DNA of 64,000 nt from Aliarcobacter faecis (lineage in GTDB: Bacteria; Campylobacterota; Campylobacteria; Campylobacterales; Arcobacteraceae), in NCBI RefSeq assembly GCF_013201705.1, contig NZ_CP053837.1, positions 1,116,001 to 1,180,000 of the forward strand, read 5' to 3'. The notes beneath the pieces were generated by a model, which saw only the letters and a list, made by a program, of their open reading frames with translations, searched no databases and was not told the origin of the DNA. The translations under genes were made by a program, and so were the position numbers. Of the stretch, positions 50,411 to 59,208 are shown in pieces (within the stretch, counting starts at the first letter, position 1; each line of letters starts with the position of its first letter).

Positions 50411-50861
50411 ACTCTTGGTTTTGTAAAACCAAAGAGAAGTTTTTAATATTATTTAAATTTTCAAATTCTACTAAATAGTAAGTTCCCCAGTGATTTTTAA
50501 GCATATAATCTTTATATTTTTCATCATCTTTTTCAATTTTTTCAAAAAGTATAGGCTCTTTTTGATTTAAATATATAGTATATCCATTTTTCTCCATATC
50601 TTGTGATTGCTCTTTAGCAAAATATGTAAAAACTAAAAACTGCTCTTTTTTTGCTAAATCTAACTTTTTATCAACCATATTTAAATATGTTGCCATAAAA
50701 ATAACATCAACTTCTTTATCTTTTACAATATCAGCTTTTTTAGTATATTTAACTGCCTTAGTCTCTTCTAAGCCCTTATCAAAAAATCTAAAAGCACTAT
50801 TTTTTGGTGTGCAAGCTACAAATATAAGTGGAATTGCTAATAAAAATAGAAATTTATACAT
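50379..50861 (-). CDS. Putative lipoprotein of unknown function
   Basis: 160 residues. A lipoprotein signal with lipobox IFVAC (Cys17) in YKFLFLLAIPLIFVACTPK predicts an acylated, membrane-anchored protein. The mature part is hydrophilic with a beta-like pattern (DVIFMATYLNMVDKKLDL, QEPILFEKI, HWGTYYLVEFEN). Not recognised. AAAGGAG precedes ATG 50861. The overlap of 32 bp with the slt 3' end is unusual for this genome but the ribosome-binding site and signal support it. Confidence 0.75.
   Translation of the reverse strand: MYKFLFLLAIPLIFVACTPKNSAFRFFDKGLEETKAVKYTKKADIVKDKEVDVIFMATYLNMVDKKLDLAKKEQFLVFTYFAKEQSQDMEKNGYTIYLNQKEPILFEKIEKDDEKYKDYMLKNHWGTYYLVEFENLNNIKNFSLVLQNQESNKATLSFVK
50412..50436. 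terminator. Terminator-like hairpin after slt, inside the lipoprotein gene
   Basis: CTCTTGGTTTT and AAAACCAAAGAG pair with one bulge, followed shortly by TTTTTAA on the plus strand. It starts right after the slt stop and lies within the last codons of the convergent lipoprotein gene. Confidence 0.55.
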
Positions 50862-50949
50862 AAATTCTCCTTTGAAATTGCCGAATATTGTACATTACAA
50901 AGCCTTTAAAAAATATTTTTATATAAATAGAGTTTAACAATTCTTTAGA

Positions 50950-50955
50950 TAAAAT
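50950..50955 (+). promoter_or_regulatory. Predicted -10 of mobB, giving a (near-)leaderless mRNA
   Basis: TTTAGATAAAAT followed by CCAGCCT and ATG. The hexamer TAAAAT ends 7 nt before the start codon at 50963, giving a leader of zero or one nucleotide. No Shine-Dalgarno is seen. Confidence 0.5.
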
Positions 50956-50962
50956 CCAGCCT

Positions 50963-51460
50963 ATGAATAAAAAAAGATTAGTAGTGGCCTTTTCAGGTCC
51001 ATCAAATAGTGGAAAAACAACAGCTATTGTTAAAGTTGCAAGTATTTTACAAGATAGTGATTTTAAGGTGTGTATTATAAAACACGATCCAAAAGATAAA
51101 GCAATATTTGATAGAGAAGGAAAAGACTCATTTAAATTCTCTCAAACAGGAGCTGATGTTGCTGTTGTAAGCCCAAATAAAACAACAATATTTAAAAAAG
51201 ATACTTCAAGTGTAAATGAGCTTATCTCTATTTTTAATGATTTTGACTATTTGTTAGTTGAAGGGTTAAAAACTTTGGAACTTCCTAGAATTTCTATTTT
51301 TAGAGATAAACTTGATGAGAGCTATTTTACTGTTTCTAATGCTTTAGCAGTTGATGATAGTATTAATAAAAAACAGATTCCTAAAAGTTTAGATATTTTA
51401 GATTTAAACAATCCAGAAGAGATTATAGAGTGGATAGATAAAAATGCAAAAAGGGTATAA
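50963..51460 (+). CDS. mobB: Molybdopterin-guanine dinucleotide biosynthesis protein MobB
   Basis: 165 residues, a P-loop GTPase assisting MobA in attaching GMP to molybdopterin. Walker A: AFSGPSNSGKTTAIVK (residues about 9-24); KVCIIKHDPKDKAIFDREGKDSFKFSQTGAD and YLLVEGLK are the standard MobB motifs. It supports the many molybdo-enzymes (nitrate, formate, sulfite) expected in this lineage. MobA is not in the window. ATG 50963 appears to be leaderless. Its TAA directly abuts the fbp ATG. Confidence 0.9.
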   Translation: MNKKRLVVAFSGPSNSGKTTAIVKVASILQDSDFKVCIIKHDPKDKAIFDREGKDSFKFSQTGADVAVVSPNKTTIFKKDTSSVNELISIFNDFDYLLVEGLKTLELPRISIFRDKLDESYFTVSNALAVDDSINKKQIPKSLDILDLNNPEEIIEWIDKNAKRV

Positions 51461-52303
51461 ATGCAAGAGATAATAAAAGCAATAGAAGAATCAGCAATAA
51501 AAATAAAACATTTAATACAAACAGGTGATACAGAGAAAAGCCAAAGTGAAAATAGCACTGGTGATACTCAATTAAAACTTGATATTCAAAGTGATGAGAT
51601 TATTGAAGCTATTTTTTCAAAAATTCCAACTATTAAAGCAATAGTTAGTGAAGAGCAAGATAATATTAAAAATATAAATAAAGATGGAGAGTTTTTGATA
51701 GCTTATGACCCGCTTGATGGTTCATCTTTAGTTGATGTAAACTTAAGTGTAGGTTCTATTTTCGGAATATATAAAAATGAATTTAATGCTCAAAATATAG
51801 TAGCTTCAGTCTATATCGTTTTTGGTCCAAGAGTTGAAATGGTTGTAACTACAGATGATGTAAAAATGTATAGATTATTAGATAGTGAATTTAAATTTAT
51901 TCAAAATATTAAACTAAATGAAAAAGGGAAATTAAATGCCCCTGGTTCTACTCAAAACTGCTGGGCACCATTTCATAAACAATTAATTGATGATATTTTT
52001 AATGATGGATATAGATTAAGATATAGTGGTGGTATGGTCCCTGATTTACACCAAATTTTATTAAAAGGTGGTGGACTTTTCTCATATCCAGGAACAAGTG
52101 ATAAACCAAAAGGAAAATTAAGACAATTATTTGAAGTTTTCCCTTTTGCATTAACTTTTGAAAAAGCTGGTGGAATGGCTATTGATGGATATCAAAGAGT
52201 TTTAGATATAACTACTACTCATATTCATGATACAACTCCTTGCTTTTTTGGTTCAAATAGTGAAATAAATAGAGTTTTAGAAGTTTATAGTAAAAATGTC
52301 TAA
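51461..52303 (+). CDS. fbp: Fructose-1,6-bisphosphatase class 1 (Fbp)
   Basis: 280 residues; a gluconeogenic phosphatase. Class I features: AIVSEEQDN (metal-binding Glu), [45 protein letters not shown] and [24 protein letters not shown] 51461 follows mobB immediately, and AAGGG at 51451 lies 6 bases before it. It overlaps the next small gene by 8 bp. With pckA and pgi it indicates growth on organic or amino acids, the usual mode in this group. Confidence 0.94.
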   Translation: MQEIIKAIEESAIKIKHLIQTGDTEKSQSENSTGDTQLKLDIQSDEIIEAIFSKIPTIKAIVSEEQDNIKNINKDGEFLIAYDPLDGSSLVDVNLSVGSIFGIYKNEFNAQNIVASVYIVFGPRVEMVVTTDDVKMYRLLDSEFKFIQNIKLNEKGKLNAPGSTQNCWAPFHKQLIDDIFNDGYRLRYSGGMVPDLHQILLKGGGLFSYPGTSDKPKGKLRQLFEVFPFALTFEKAGGMAIDGYQRVLDITTTHIHDTTPCFFGSNSEINRVLEVYSKNV

Positions 52304-52499
52304 AGAAACTAAAATTTTAGATAAGTGGGAAGAAAAACTTGAAGAGGTCTTAAAAGAGCTTAAATCTTGCCAAAATTCAAAAAATTTAAACTCTTGTAAA
52401 CCTTGTAGTGAATTTTTTGAATGCAGTTTAAGAAAAAAGTATGTAGTTGCTGTCTATGAGTCAATGAATAAAGGCTCTGGCGGTGGATTTGAATTTTAA
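52296..52499 (+). CDS. Small four-cysteine protein of unknown function
   Basis: 67 residues, soluble. A charged N-terminal helix ([15 protein letters not shown]) is followed by Cys at about 25, then SCKPC (about 33-36) and ECSL (about 43), a pattern suited to one metal site, and a Gly-rich end ([10 protein letters not shown]). ATG 52296 overlaps the fbp end by 8 bp, and it precedes metG by 14 bp with AAGAAGGG between. I recall the same small gene beside metG in other Campylobacterota but know no function. Confidence 0.7.
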   Translation: MSKETKILDKWEEKLEEVLKELKSCQNSKNLNSCKPCSEFFECSLRKKYVVAVYESMNKGSGGGFEF

Positions 52500-52513
52500 A
52501 AAGAAGGGAAAAG

Positions 52514-54466
52514 ATGCAAAACTCTTGTAAAAATGTTTATATAACAACTCCAATTTATTATGTAAATGATGTGGCACATATAGGTCATGCTTATACAACA
52601 ATTATTGCTGATATGCTAGCAAGATATTCAAGACTTATTGGACATAACACTTATTTATTAACAGGAACAGATGAACATGGGCAAAAAATAGCTCAAAGTG
52701 CAGAAGCTAGAAATAAAACTCCAAAAGAGTATGCAGATGAAATATCTGGTAAATTTAGAAGTTTATGGGATGAATTTGATATAACTTATGACAAATTTAT
52801 TAGAACGACAGATGAAGAGCATAAAATTGGTGTTCAAAAAGCTTTTTTAAAAATGTATGAAAATGGTGATATTTATAAAGGTGAATATGAAGGTTTTTAT
52901 TGTGTACCTTGTGAAACTTTTTATCCTGAATCTCAACTAATAGATGAACAATTCTGTCCTGAGTGTGGAAGAGCAACAATAGTCGTAAAAGAAGAAAGCT
53001 ACTTTTTTAAACTTAGTTCTTATGAAGATAAACTTTTAAAATGGTATGAAGAAAATCCTGATTGTATTTTACCAAGAGCTAAAAAAAATGAGATTGTAAA
53101 TTTTGTAAGAAATGGTTTAAAAGATTTATCAATTTCAAGAACATCTTTTGATTGGGGAGTAAAACTTCCAAAAGAGATGAATGAACCAAAACATGTTATG
53201 TATGTTTGGCTAGATGCCCTTTTAAACTATACAACTGCTTTAGGTTATGGAACTGATGAAAAAAATATGAATTTTTGGCCAGCAAATATTCATTTAGTAG
53301 GAAAAGATATTTTAAGATTTCATGCAATATATTGGCCTGCATTTTTAATGAGTTTAAATCTACCTTTACCAAAACATATAGCAGCTCATGGTTGGTGGAC
53401 TAGAGATGGTGAAAAAATGAGTAAATCAAAAGGGAATGTTGTAAATCCAAAAGAGGTAGCTGATGCTTATGGACTTGATGCCTTTAGATATTTTCTTTTA
53501 AGAGAAGTTCCATTTGGGCAAGATGGAGATTTTTCACAAAAAGCTTTAATTGATAGAATAAACTCTGATTTAGGAAATGATTTAGGAAATTTATTAAATA
53601 GAATTATAGGAATGAGTGGAAAATATTTTGACTACAATGTATCTTCAAAAGATGTAGAAAAATTCCACAAAAAAGAGATAGAAGAGGTAAATTCTATAGT
53701 TGATTCTCTTGAAAATTATATTTATAATATGCAAATAAATAGATATCTTGAAGAGATTTGGAAAATATTAACAATAGCAAATAAAGCAATAAATGATTAT
53801 GAGCCTTGGAATTTAATTAAAGATGGGAAAAATGATCAAGCTATGGCTCTTGTAGCTTTAATAACAAATATTATGGCAAAAGTAGCATTACTTTTAGACT
53901 CTGTTATGCCTCATAAAATAAAAGATATTGCTAATTGCTTAGGAGTTGAGATTTCTACAGAAAACTATAATAAGCTAATTTTAAATAAAGAATTTTTAAA
54001 TGATGTAAAAATTACAAAAGTAGATGCCCTATTCCCTAGAGTTGAAGATATTTTATTAGCTCAACCACAAACTAGTGATGTTACAAAAACTGAAGATGGT
54101 GATAGTAAAGTAGAATTAGAGAAACTCGATATTGAAGATAATCTTATAACTATTGATAAATTCTTTGAAACTACAATAAAAGTTGGAACAATTATTGAAG
54201 CTCAAGAGGTTCCAAAATCAGGAAAACTTCTTTTATTAAAAGTTGATTTAGGAGAAAATAGACCTAGACAAATTTTAGCAGGAATAAAAGAGTTCTATTC
54301 AGCAGTTGATTTAATAGGAACTCAAGCTTGTGTTGTTGCAAATTTAAAACCTGCTAAATTAATGGGATATGTTAGTGAAGGTATGCTTCTTGCAGCAAAA
54401 GATGAAAATGGTTTAAGTCTAATAAGACCTGAAAAACCAAAAAAAATCGGAACAAAAATAAGCTAG
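52514..54466 (+). CDS. metG: Methionyl-tRNA synthetase (MetG)
   Basis: Class Ia synthetase of 650 residues. The HIGH motif is HIGHAY (residues 22-25), a zinc knuckle CVPCETFYPESQ...CPEC (about 128-150), KMSKSKGN near residue 303, and a C-terminal tRNA-binding OB-fold domain (about 545-650: FETTIKVGTIIEAQEVPKSGK), which lets the enzyme dimerise. ATG 52514 has AAGAAGGG upstream. Its stop overlaps the GTG of the next gene by one base. Confidence 0.95.
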   Translation: MQNSCKNVYITTPIYYVNDVAHIGHAYTTIIADMLARYSRLIGHNTYLLTGTDEHGQKIAQSAEARNKTPKEYADEISGKFRSLWDEFDITYDKFIRTTDEEHKIGVQKAFLKMYENGDIYKGEYEGFYCVPCETFYPESQLIDEQFCPECGRATIVVKEESYFFKLSSYEDKLLKWYEENPDCILPRAKKNEIVNFVRNGLKDLSISRTSFDWGVKLPKEMNEPKHVMYVWLDALLNYTTALGYGTDEKNMNFWPANIHLVGKDILRFHAIYWPAFLMSLNLPLPKHIAAHGWWTRDGEKMSKSKGNVVNPKEVADAYGLDAFRYFLLREVPFGQDGDFSQKALIDRINSDLGNDLGNLLNRIIGMSGKYFDYNVSSKDVEKFHKKEIEEVNSIVDSLENYIYNMQINRYLEEIWKILTIANKAINDYEPWNLIKDGKNDQAMALVALITNIMAKVALLLDSVMPHKIKDIANCLGVEISTENYNKLILNKEFLNDVKITKVDALFPRVEDILLAQPQTSDVTKTEDGDSKVELEKLDIEDNLITIDKFFETTIKVGTIIEAQEVPKSGKLLLLKVDLGENRPRQILAGIKEFYSAVDLIGTQACVVANLKPAKLMGYVSEGMLLAAKDENGLSLIRPEKPKKIGTKIS

Positions 54467-55464
54467 TGAAAATCTCTTCAATAGTTGATATAGTAGATGG
54501 AGAACTTTTAAACTCTCCATCAATCTCTTTTATAAATGGTATAAAAACTGACCCAAAAAAAGTAAAAATCTCAGATTTATTTATTGCTAAAAATAAAGAA
54601 GATTTAGAAATAGCAGTACAAAATGGGGCTTATGCAATAATTTTTGAAGATAATATTGATGTTTTTGATAATGAAATTGCCTTTATTAAAGTAAAAAATT
54701 TATATTTAGCTATTATTAAATTAATTAGATTTAAATTATCAAGTCTTAGACTAGAGGCTTATTTTTGTAAAGATGAAAGTTTTGATATGATAAAACTATA
54801 CCAAAATTATCACACTAAACCTATATTTTTAATTCCTAAAAATATAGAAAAGATTTTTAAATTTATTGATGATATAAAAGATGAAGATATAATAATCTCA
54901 AAAAATTATGAGCTTCTAAATAGCATCTATCCAAATAATAAAATTTTTGAAAAAGATATAGAGAGTAGTAAACTAACAAATTTAACAAAACACTCACTTT
55001 TTGAACTAAGTTTCTCTTATGAAAACAGCTATTTTTCAAGACTTAAATTATCAAGTTTATATTTAAATAGTTTTTTAAATATATTTAATTTTTTTGATAG
55101 ACAAATAGATATTTCAAAACTAAAACTTTATTCAAATTTTAAAGCAATATTTATAGATAAAAATTTTGAACCAATAGAGTTTGGAAAAAGTGATAGTTTC
55201 ATAATATGTCAAAATAATCTAAATCTAATTGAAGAAGAGATAAATTATCTTAAGAAAGAGTTTAAATATGCAAAAACTATTTTTATAACAAAAGATTATA
55301 TTAATAATTTAAAAAGAGCTGAACAAATAGTTATTGAAAATATTAATGAATTAAGAAATATATTAAAAAAATCATCTTTTAATTGTGCTTATATTATAGG
55401 CTTTAATCATAAAGAGATTTTTGAATATCTCCAAAAATCTCAAAATACCAATACTCTTTTTTAG
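54466..55464 (+). CDS. Mur ligase N-terminal-domain-like protein, unknown function
   Basis: 332 residues, soluble. The first ~75 residues resemble the N-terminal UDP-MurNAc-binding domain of MurE/MurF: GIKTDPKKVKISDLFIAKN (the place of TDSRKVKPGDLFVA) and NGAYAIIFED. No ATP-binding GTNGKT loop or Mur C-terminal domain follows; instead there is a long region of unknown fold rich in Asn, Phe and Lys. It may be a regulator or relic of the Mur family. GTG 54466 overlaps the metG stop, so translation is coupled. It converges on the S24 repressor with a 4-bp overlap. Confidence 0.6.
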   Translation: MKISSIVDIVDGELLNSPSISFINGIKTDPKKVKISDLFIAKNKEDLEIAVQNGAYAIIFEDNIDVFDNEIAFIKVKNLYLAIIKLIRFKLSSLRLEAYFCKDESFDMIKLYQNYHTKPIFLIPKNIEKIFKFIDDIKDEDIIISKNYELLNSIYPNNKIFEKDIESSKLTNLTKHSLFELSFSYENSYFSRLKLSSLYLNSFLNIFNFFDRQIDISKLKLYSNFKAIFIDKNFEPIEFGKSDSFIICQNNLNLIEEEINYLKKEFKYAKTIFITKDYINNLKRAEQIVIENINELRNILKKSSFNCAYIIGFNHKEIFEYLQKSQNTNTLF

Positions 55465-56117
55465 TATATCTTTCCAAAAGAGCTTATAACTTTTCCTAAA
55501 ACATTTAACTCATCTTTATTTAAAATTTGTACAGGATAATCCTTATTATCTGAAATAATATCTAACTTCCCATCAACTCTTTTTTGAACTCTTTTTACAA
55601 AGAGTCCATAATTTGTTGTAAAAGCATAAACTCCATCTTTACTTATATCACTCTTTGTCTTATCTATAAAAATAATATTATTTGAATTTAATGTAGGTTC
55701 CATTGAATCGCCAATTACATTTATAGCTTCTATATTTTTAAGATTCTCTTTTCCTCCTAAAACAGCTAAAAAACTATCTGGAAGTTCTAAACTTTCGTAA
55801 TTATCCTCATTTTCATAGGCACCCCCTCCTGCACTAACACTAACACTAGGATAATATTTTATCCAATATCTGTCTGTACTATCTATTAAAGAGTTGGGAT
55901 TTTGATTATATAAAAGCCAATTTATAGATATTTTTCTCTTTGCACAAAAATTTAAAATATTTGAATATGGAATTTTGCCTCTATTTTTCATAGTTGCAAA
56001 ATTTGCTTGAGATAGTTCTAAAGACTCTGCAACATCTTTATCAAATATTTTTTTACCATTATTATCTGTATTTAATATATTTTTTAATTTGTTAATAATT
56101 TCATCAACAATAAACAT
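55461..56117 (-). CDS. CI/LexA-like HTH-S24 transcriptional repressor
   Basis: 218 residues from ATG 56117 (AAGGAAC upstream, better than the longer frame to 56174, which lacks a site). An N-terminal helix-turn-helix domain of the phage CI type (about 1-75: FDKDVAESLELSQANFATMKNRGKIP), a linker with a possible Ala-Gly cleavage site (SVSAGGG, about 96-97) and an S24 peptidase domain with Ser in VIGDSMEPT (about 138) and Lys in LFVKRVQ (about 175). Autocleavage during DNA damage, or simple repression without cleavage, are both possible. No prophage genes adjoin. Inverted repeats upstream and a divergent micro-ORF suggest local regulation. Confidence 0.85.
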   Translation of the reverse strand: MFIVDEIINKLKNILNTDNNGKKIFDKDVAESLELSQANFATMKNRGKIPYSNILNFCAKRKISINWLLYNQNPNSLIDSTDRYWIKYYPSVSVSAGGGAYENEDNYESLELPDSFLAVLGGKENLKNIEAINVIGDSMEPTLNSNNIIFIDKTKSDISKDGVYAFTTNYGLFVKRVQKRVDGKLDIISDNKDYPVQILNKDELNVLGKVISSFGKIY

Positions 56118-56151
56118 AATAGTTCCTTTTTTAGCAATTTTTAAAATTATA

Positions 56152-56196
56152 TTACAATTTGCAATATTTTTCAAGTAATTTTAAAAAATATTGTAA
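56152..56196. promoter_or_regulatory. Inverted-repeat operator candidate of the S24 repressor
   Basis: TTGCAATATT (56159-56168) and AATATTGTAA (56187-56196) are complementary in nine of ten positions with an 18-bp spacer; an additional TTACAAT (56152-56158) matches the right arm. The region lies between the repressor ATG (56117) and the divergent 31-codon ORF (56227), fitting autoregulation and shared control. Confidence 0.5.
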
Positions 56197-56226
56197 GATT
56201 TTAGAAATTTTATTAAGGATTTAAAA

Positions 56227-56322
56227 ATGTCAAAAAGAATAGTAGAAACTAAAAAAAGTTTTATTGATTTTTTAAGAAAAATTGATGGTTTAATATATAA
56301 AATTGGTGATAAGATACTATAA
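56227..56322 (+). CDS. 31-codon micro-ORF divergent from the S24 repressor
   Basis: ATG 56227 to TAA 56322, with AAGGA (56215-56219) at ideal distance. The peptide starts MSKRIVETKKSFIDFLRK and is basic at the N-terminus. Hydrophobic residues recur every three or four positions (Phe12, Phe15, Leu16, Ile19, Leu22, Ile23, Ile26, Ile30), so it would form an amphipathic helix. It is divergent from a CI/LexA-like repressor with an operator-like repeat between. Small membrane-active peptides under LexA-type control (such as TisB of E. coli) are known, which makes this worth testing. Whether it is translated is unknown; no homolog is recognised. Confidence 0.4.
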   Translation: MSKRIVETKKSFIDFLRKIDGLIYKIGDKIL

Positions 56323-56459
56323 AATAGATAATCTAGTGGTAATTTTTTTAAAAAAACAAAGAAAATATAATTTTTTAGTAAAAATTACTCATATTTCAGA
56401 AAGTTTTATATTTTTTTGGATAAAATTTCGCATTAAAAATTAGGATAGGAATTTAAATT
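56323..56459 (+). promoter_or_regulatory. pckA promoter and leader region
   Basis: TTTTTTTGGATAAAATTTCGCA (key hexamer TAAAAT at 56421-56426) is the -10 of pckA, with TTAGGATAGGA as ribosome-binding region before ATG 56460. Upstream, GGTAATTTTTTT near 56340 and AGTAAAAATTACT (about 56380) are short inverted repeats; the first could end the micro-ORF transcript. Otherwise only AT-rich sequence is seen. Confidence 0.5.
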
Positions 56460-58040
56460 ATGTCTAATATTAAAGACTCATTAGGTTTAGAAAACGTTGG
56501 TACGGTATTTAGAAATTCGGATATTGATTTTTTAATCGATTTTGCAATTAAAAATGAAGGTGCTAAAATATCTTCAACAGGTGCTTTAATGATTGACACT
56601 GGGATATTCACAGGAAGAAGCCCTAAAGATAAATTTTTTGTTAATCAAGACCCATCAAATAAATATATTGCTTGGGGAGATATAAATAGAAAAGTCTCTA
56701 AAGATGTTTATGAAGATCTATTAAAAACTTCAAAAAAACAACTAAGTAATAAAGATGTTTTTGTAACTGATGTTTATTGTGGTTCATCATTGGATTCAAG
56801 AAGAGCTGTAAGATTTATAACTGAAGTTGCTTGGCAAGCACATTTTATTCAAAATATGTTTATTATTCCTACAAAAGAGGAATTAGATAACTTTAAGCCA
56901 GAATTTACAATATTAAATGCTTGTAAAACTGTAGATATGGCATATGTAAGTCATGGTTTACATTCTGAAGTTTATGTAATATTCAATGTTGAAGAGAATC
57001 AAGCTATTATTGGTGGTACTTGGTATGCTGGTGAAATGAAAAAAGGTGTATTCTCTATGATGAATTACTGGCTTCCACTTGAAGGAAAACTTCCAATGCA
57101 CTGTTCAGCTAATATTGGGAAAGATGGAGATACTGCTCTATTCTTTGGACTTTCTGGGACAGGAAAAACTACACTTTCAACAGACCCAAATAGAGCTTTA
57201 ATTGGTGATGATGAGCATGGTTGGGATGATAATGGAGTATTCAACTTTGAAGGTGGTTGTTATGCGAAAGTAATCAATCTTGATCCAGATAGTGAGCCAG
57301 AAATTTATGGTGCTATTAAAAAAGGTGCTATTTTAGAAAATGTTGTTGCTGATGAAAATGGAGTTGTTGATTATAGTGATAAATCAAAAACAGAAAATAC
57401 AAGAGTCTCTTATCCAATAGACCATATAGAAAACCATACTCCTTCTATGAGAGGTGGACATCCAAAAAATATTATCTTCTTATGTGCAGATGCTTTTGGT
57501 GTATTACCTCCTGTTGCAAAATTAGATAAACAACAAGCAATGTACTATTTCTTAAGTGGATATACAGCAAAAGTTGCAGGAACAGAAAGAGGAATTACAG
57601 AACCAATAGCAACATTCTCTTCTTGTTTTGGAGAAGCTTTCCTACCTTTAAACCCAACTGTTTATGCTGAACTTTTAGGTAAAAAAATAGATGAACACAA
57701 TGTAAATGTATACTTAGTTAATACTGGATGGACTGGTGGTCCTTATGGTGTTGGAAAAAGAATGAGTATTAAAAATACAAGAGCATGTATAAATGCTATT
57801 TTAGATGGTTCTATTAATGACTCAGAATTCCAAAATATGACAATATTTAATCTTCAAATTCCAAAAACTTTAAAAGGTGTAGATACACATGTATTAACTC
57901 CAAGATATACATGGTCAGATCCATTAGAATATGATAAAGCAAAAAGAAAATTAGCAGAAATGTATATTGAAAACTTTAAAAAATATTTGACTTTAGAGAG
58001 TGAATATGATTTTACAGCTGCTGGACCTAGATTAGATTAA
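56460..58040 (+). CDS. pckA: Phosphoenolpyruvate carboxykinase (ATP), PckA
   Basis: 526 residues; converts oxaloacetate to PEP in gluconeogenesis. Key parts: [11 protein letters not shown] (substrate Arg), [23 protein letters not shown], the kinase P-loop [17 protein letters not shown] (about 229-245), [24 protein letters not shown] and the terminal [15 protein letters not shown]. Length and motifs match bacterial ATP-dependent PEPCK. It has its own promoter and a strong terminator, so it is monocistronic. Confidence 0.96.
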   Translation: MSNIKDSLGLENVGTVFRNSDIDFLIDFAIKNEGAKISSTGALMIDTGIFTGRSPKDKFFVNQDPSNKYIAWGDINRKVSKDVYEDLLKTSKKQLSNKDVFVTDVYCGSSLDSRRAVRFITEVAWQAHFIQNMFIIPTKEELDNFKPEFTILNACKTVDMAYVSHGLHSEVYVIFNVEENQAIIGGTWYAGEMKKGVFSMMNYWLPLEGKLPMHCSANIGKDGDTALFFGLSGTGKTTLSTDPNRALIGDDEHGWDDNGVFNFEGGCYAKVINLDPDSEPEIYGAIKKGAILENVVADENGVVDYSDKSKTENTRVSYPIDHIENHTPSMRGGHPKNIIFLCADAFGVLPPVAKLDKQQAMYYFLSGYTAKVAGTERGITEPIATFSSCFGEAFLPLNPTVYAELLGKKIDEHNVNVYLVNTGWTGGPYGVGKRMSIKNTRACINAILDGSINDSEFQNMTIFNLQIPKTLKGVDTHVLTPRYTWSDPLEYDKAKRKLAEMYIENFKKYLTLESEYDFTAAGPRLD

Positions 58041-58061
58041 AAATTAATCTTTTTATAAAAG

Positions 58062-58096
58062 AAAGGGTAAGGATATAAAAATCCTTACCCTTTTTT
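58062..58096 (+). terminator. Rho-independent terminator of pckA
   Basis: AAAGGGTAAGGAT / ATCCTTACCCTTT with a 6-base loop and a six-T tail: the strongest terminator in the window. On the other strand it lies just after the cheB stop and, with an A-rich leading flank (GAAAG), may also act for the che operon. Confidence 0.92.
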
Positions 58097-58117
58097 AATT
58101 ACTTATAAATAAAAAGA

Positions 58118-59188
58118 TTATCTAATTTTACCTCTTGAAAAAGCAATAATATAATCAGCAATTTCATCTAAAGAAACTATATCTTTAACTGCACCTGCTT
58201 GTATAGCTTTCATAGGCATTCCAAAAACTACACAAGTAGCTTCATTTTGTGCAATAGTATATGCACCATTATCAAATAACTCTTTCATAGCTATAGTCCC
58301 ATCATCTCCCATACCTGTCATCATAACAGCCATAGCAGAACCACCTACACTATTATTTACAGATCTAAAAAGAACATCAACACTTGGTTTATGTTGACTT
58401 ACCTTTTTTGTATCAAGAAGTTTTGTTCTTAATTCATTTCCATATTTTTCAATAGTTAAATGCATATTTCCTGGAGCTAAATAAGCATTTCCTTTTTCAA
58501 GTATCATTCCATCTTTTGCTTCACAAACCTCTACATCTGAATTATCATTTAATCTTTGTGCAAAAGAGTTGGAAAAACCATAAGGTATATGTTGAGTTAT
58601 TAATATTGGAGGAAGGTCATTTGGTAATTTCTTAAAAACTCTAAGTAAAGACTCAACTCCACCTGTTGATGAACCTATAGCTACTACTTTTGAGCCAGGA
58701 AATTTTGAAGCTCTAAGTGGAATAACTTCATCAGGATGAACTTTATAATCAACATTATAAGAAATAGTAGGTTGTTTTAATGCTCTTGGTTTTTTAAGAG
58801 TATATCTTTTTAATAAAAAAGTAAGACTTAAAAGAGTATCTTTGATTCTATCTGCAAAAGAGTCCATAGCTTCACCCATTTCAGGTTTAGGTATAAATCC
58901 AACTGCACCATCATCAAAAATATCATTTCCTCTTACACTTTCACCCGAAATTACTACTGCAGGCATTGGATGAAGTCTCATTAAATTTCTTAAAAAAGTA
59001 ACTCCATCCATTTTAGGCATATTTATATCAATTGTTACAAGGTCTGGTTCAAACTCTTTAATTTTTTCTCTTGCTTCATAAGCATCATTTGCAACACCTA
59101 TAACCTCAAACTCATCAATAGAACCTATCATATCTTTCAAAACTCTTCTCATAGAAGCAGAATCATCAATAATCAAAACAGTATACAT
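58118..59188 (-). CDS. cheB: Chemotaxis response regulator protein-glutamate methylesterase CheB
   Basis: 356 residues. A receiver domain (about 1-120: YTVLIIDDSASMRRVLKD, phospho-Asp in DLVTIDINMPKMDG) joined to the methylesterase domain (about 165-350) with the catalytic Ser in IGSSTGGVE, His in TQHIPYGFS and Asp in MTGMGDDGT. It removes methyl groups from chemoreceptors, controlled by CheA phosphorylation. This full-length form contrasts with the receiver-less CheB of Campylobacter jejuni. Last gene of the operon, 20 bp after cheD. Confidence 0.95.
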   Translation of the reverse strand: MYTVLIIDDSASMRRVLKDMIGSIDEFEVIGVANDAYEAREKIKEFEPDLVTIDINMPKMDGVTFLRNLMRLHPMPAVVISGESVRGNDIFDDGAVGFIPKPEMGEAMDSFADRIKDTLLSLTFLLKRYTLKKPRALKQPTISYNVDYKVHPDEVIPLRASKFPGSKVVAIGSSTGGVESLLRVFKKLPNDLPPILITQHIPYGFSNSFAQRLNDNSDVEVCEAKDGMILEKGNAYLAPGNMHLTIEKYGNELRTKLLDTKKVSQHKPSVDVLFRSVNNSVGGSAMAVMMTGMGDDGTIAMKELFDNGAYTIAQNEATCVVFGMPMKAIQAGAVKDIVSLDEIADYIIAFSRGKIR

Positions 59189-59208
59189 ATCTTAACCCTA
59201 AATATATT

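Noticed and set aside
54466-55464. Annotation as MurF
   Set aside because: Only the N-terminal domain resembles Mur ligases; the ATP-binding loop and ligase C-terminal domain are absent.
55461-56174. Longer form of the S24 repressor starting at 56174
   Set aside because: No ribosome-binding site there; AAGGAAC stands just before ATG 56117, and the longer frame would run through the putative operator.
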